A stretch of 64,000 nucleotides of DNA from Pelagicoccus sp. SDUM812002 (lineage in GTDB: Bacteria > Verrucomicrobiota > Verrucomicrobiia > Opitutales > Opitutaceae), in contig NZ_JARXHX010000021.1 of assembly GCF_031127835.1 (NCBI RefSeq), positions 20,445 through 84,444 of the forward strand, given 5' to 3'. The notes beneath the pieces were generated by a model, which worked only from the letters and a program-made list of their open reading frames with translations, had not been told where the DNA came from and searched no databases. Below are positions 61,904 to 64,000 of the stretch, piece after piece; the first letter of the stretch is position 1, and each line of letters begins with the position of its first letter. The position numbers and the translations under genes were made by a program.

Positions 61904-63829
61904 ATGAGCTCAATGTCACTCGCCAAAAGAATTGGCTTCACCATCGCGATAGCTCTCACCTTCTTCGTTGTTCTTGCCACCGTGTCTTACGTCGCGGTTT
62001 CGAAGCTCAACGACTCATTCGGAGAATTCTCCGAAAGTGTAGAAGACGGAAACGCTGCCTCTGATAAAGTAAATGTCGCTTTGTCCATGCGGTCGAATAT
62101 CGCCGAATACCTAACTTCGACAGATCCCAAGCATGTCGAGCATCACTCCGAAATGTACGGAACGCTTTCCTCTGATTTGAAAGAGTTGTTTCGGACCGCT
62201 GAAGACCCCAAGGCGCGGACTGCTATCAAAGATGCGGAAGGTCTGATGGAGGGTTACAACGCTGCCTTCAATTCTATCGTAAAGCTTAAGGGCAAGCAAA
62301 GCCAGCTGCTCGACGAGGTCGTTCAGCCAGGCGGTCGCGAAATCAAGAACATGCTCAAGGAGCTCCTCTCGGCTGACCAGGCGAAGGGTGACATCGCAGG
62401 TGCGTTCGCTACCTCGTCCGCTCTTCAAAGCATGTTCGAGTCTGACTCGGCGATCAATCGAGTTATCGTCAAGTATAACGATGAAGACATCGCTGAAGCC
62501 AAAGCCAAGGTAGCGGAACTCGCGACGAAGCTCGGCACTCTCAGAGATGATTACCAGATGAACGTCGACTTCGACGAGAGCCTCAAGGACGAACTTAAGG
62601 AACGCGTGCTCGCTCGCAGCATGGAGGTCTCCGTCAGTTACTCGAAGGGAGTCAACGAGCTTGCTGAAACTTTAAAGAGTATTGTCGAGATCGATGCCAC
62701 GGAGCTAAGACCGGTCGGTCCTAAGTTCGTCGCCAAGATGGAAGTTTACCAGAGCACCATCAGCGATCACCAGACCGAGCTGAAGGAGGATGCTGAAAGC
62801 CTCCAGGCGACGGTCAACTTCTCAGTCATCGTGATCAGCTTAGTTGGACTCTCCATCGGCGCAGTCGGCGGATGGTATGTCGTTCGCGGAATCACCCGCA
62901 GCATCGACGAAATCGTCGGACGCCTCCAAGGCGCTGCCGCCGAAACACTCGTTGCCTCCGAACAAGTTTCGGCCAGCAGTGAAGCTCTAGCCCGGGACTC
63001 TTCGGAGCAAGCGGCCTCGATCGAAGAGACTAGTTCATCTCTTGAGGAGGTAAATGCTATGACCGAGAAGAACGCGCAGAACGCTGAAAACGCGAAGAAG
63101 CTCGCCAGCGAAGCCCGTGTTGCGGCGGAGTCTGGCGCGGAGTCCATGAAGGACATGATCACGGCCATGGAGGACATCAAGGAGTCCTCAGACAATATCG
63201 CTAACATTATCAAGACCATCGACGAAATCGCTTTCCAGACCAACATCCTCGCCCTCAACGCCGCAGTAGAAGCTGCCCGAGCTGGCGAGTCCGGAGCAGG
63301 TTTCGCTGTGGTTGCCGACGAAGTTCGCAACCTCGCACATCGCTCTGCTGAAGCTGCCTCTATCACTGCCCAGAAGATTGAAAACTCCGTTCAGAAGTCT
63401 GAGCGTGGGGTAGAAATCAACCAGCGCGTTGCTCAAAACCTGCAAACGATCGTAAGCCACACGCAAAAGATGGACGAGATCGTGGGACAAATCTCCGACG
63501 CCTCAGCCGAGCAGAATCGTGGCGTAGGTCTTATCCAGACTTCGATCAACAACATGGACAGCGTTACGCAACGAAATGCAGCTGGAGCAGAGGAAACCGC
63601 TTCTTCCAGCCGCGTATTGCTCGAGCAATCGAACAGCATGCAGCAGACGATCCAAGATCTCGTAGCCGTGGTAAATGGTGGAGCTCGTAGCAGCAAATCC
63701 TCCTCCGTAGCTCGCTCCTACTCGGCGCCAATCGAAAATTCCTTCGATTCACCATCACCTCGCTCTGCAGCGCCTCGTAAGAACCAAACGGTCAAGGACG
63801 ATGCGTTTGCGGACATGTGGGACAACTAG
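61904..63829 (+). CDS. Methyl-accepting chemotaxis protein 2
   Basis: A 641-residue chemoreceptor with membrane segments at ~12-32 and ~305-328, a large helical periplasmic domain between them, a HAMP domain (~328-380) and a signalling domain with tip [41 protein letters not shown]. The flexible tail ends FADMWDN, like FDELWN of the receptor at 43261. Followed by a strong terminator. Ligand unknown; TonB_C protein encoded just upstream may be related. Confidence 0.93.
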   Translation: MSSMSLAKRIGFTIAIALTFFVVLATVSYVAVSKLNDSFGEFSESVEDGNAASDKVNVALSMRSNIAEYLTSTDPKHVEHHSEMYGTLSSDLKELFRTAEDPKARTAIKDAEGLMEGYNAAFNSIVKLKGKQSQLLDEVVQPGGREIKNMLKELLSADQAKGDIAGAFATSSALQSMFESDSAINRVIVKYNDEDIAEAKAKVAELATKLGTLRDDYQMNVDFDESLKDELKERVLARSMEVSVSYSKGVNELAETLKSIVEIDATELRPVGPKFVAKMEVYQSTISDHQTELKEDAESLQATVNFSVIVISLVGLSIGAVGGWYVVRGITRSIDEIVGRLQGAAAETLVASEQVSASSEALARDSSEQAASIEETSSSLEEVNAMTEKNAQNAENAKKLASEARVAAESGAESMKDMITAMEDIKESSDNIANIIKTIDEIAFQTNILALNAAVEAARAGESGAGFAVVADEVRNLAHRSAEAASITAQKIENSVQKSERGVEINQRVAQNLQTIVSHTQKMDEIVGQISDASAEQNRGVGLIQTSINNMDSVTQRNAAGAEETASSSRVLLEQSNSMQQTIQDLVAVVNGGARSSKSSSVARSYSAPIENSFDSPSPRSAAPRKNQTVKDDAFADMWDN

Positions 63830-63855
63830 TCGGACCTAGTTCGCCAAATACTTTC

Positions 63856-63891
63856 AAGACGCGCTTCCCACTCGGAGCGCGTCTTTTTTTT
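63856..63891 (+). terminator. Strong rho-independent terminator after chemoreceptor 2
   Basis: AAGACGCGCT (63856-63865) pairs perfectly with AGCGCGTCTT (63876-63885), 10-nt loop, followed by an uninterrupted T-run. Confidence 0.95.
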
Positions 63892-63946
63892 GGTTCATCA
63901 CCAAATGCAGTGGAATTGCTGTTTAGGTAAGAAGGTGATTCGGGAC

Positions 63947-63975
63947 GTAGGGCTGCCGCTCGCGGCACGCCGCAT
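63947..63975 (+). repeat. REP-like GTAG hairpin at window end
   Basis: GTAG (63947-63950) is followed by the hairpin TGCCG-CTCG-CGGCA (63954-63967) and then CGCCGC. The layout matches the REP-like element at 28715 on the other strand. Function unknown. Confidence 0.4.
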
Positions 63976-64000
63976 TGCAGGCGAAGGGAATTGCGGCACG

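Noticed and set aside
1..64000. tRNA genes, CRISPR arrays, insertion sequences, prophage
   Set aside because: Intergenic spaces were read for tRNA T-arm signatures, regularly spaced repeats and transposase or phage genes; none was seen.

Overview
The window looks like a chromosomal piece of a marine or environmental Verrucomicrobiota bacterium, most likely Opitutae (Puniceicoccales/Pelagicoccus-like). This is inferred from gene content, not a database search: a transcript-cleavage factor GreA with a very long N-terminal extension and a ~500-residue serine hydroxymethyltransferase (both also known from Chlamydiae), an SHD1-like domain, large TonB-dependent receptors, a secreted xylanase, and Gram-negative envelope genes. 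I see no tRNA, rRNA, CRISPR array, prophage or insertion sequence.

Layout. 1-499 holds the start of nadC (minus). 1017-4632 is a phosphorelay block: an Hpt protein, a receiver plus degenerate kinase, a receiver plus intact kinase, and a second Hpt. 4704-6738 has a PDZ lipoprotein with a destroyed M48 active site and a DMT exporter. 6941-12681 is a tight four-gene ligase-associated DNA repair operon (exonuclease, ATP-dependent ligase, DEXH helicase, PdeM phosphoesterase). 12953-17540 has a secreted GH10 xylanase and a three-gene minus operon (Tat TIM-barrel protein, cytochrome c, beta-propeller). 19109-26778 is an apparent nitrogen-scavenging locus (AtzH-like, AtzE-like, BiuH-like, NCS2-type permease, TonB receptor) with a divergent GntR/FCD regulator and a perfect palindromic operator candidate between regulator and receptor.

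26819-34081 carries an MsbA-like exporter and an oligopeptide transporter (two binding proteins, two permeases, no ATPases). 34140-38912 holds ispF, ispD, pyrF, ispE and ptsI. 38999-43264 has an ArsR-methyltransferase fusion, long greA and rsmB. 43261-46535 is a porin / small phosphate-binding-like protein / chemoreceptor set. 46920-49313 has an MFS transporter and a DUF2911 protein.

49393-56372 is the most interesting region: a tightly coupled run of secreted PIG-L deacetylase, 46-residue membrane protein, sodium/solute symporter, a compact BshC-like protein, BshB1 and BshA. It suggests bacillithiol synthesis linked to uptake of a deacetylated or related compound. 56459-63829 carries a MazG-like pyrophosphohydrolase, a FIST sensor with its histidine kinase, glyA with a structured leader, a TonB-C/SHD1-like protein and a second chemoreceptor.
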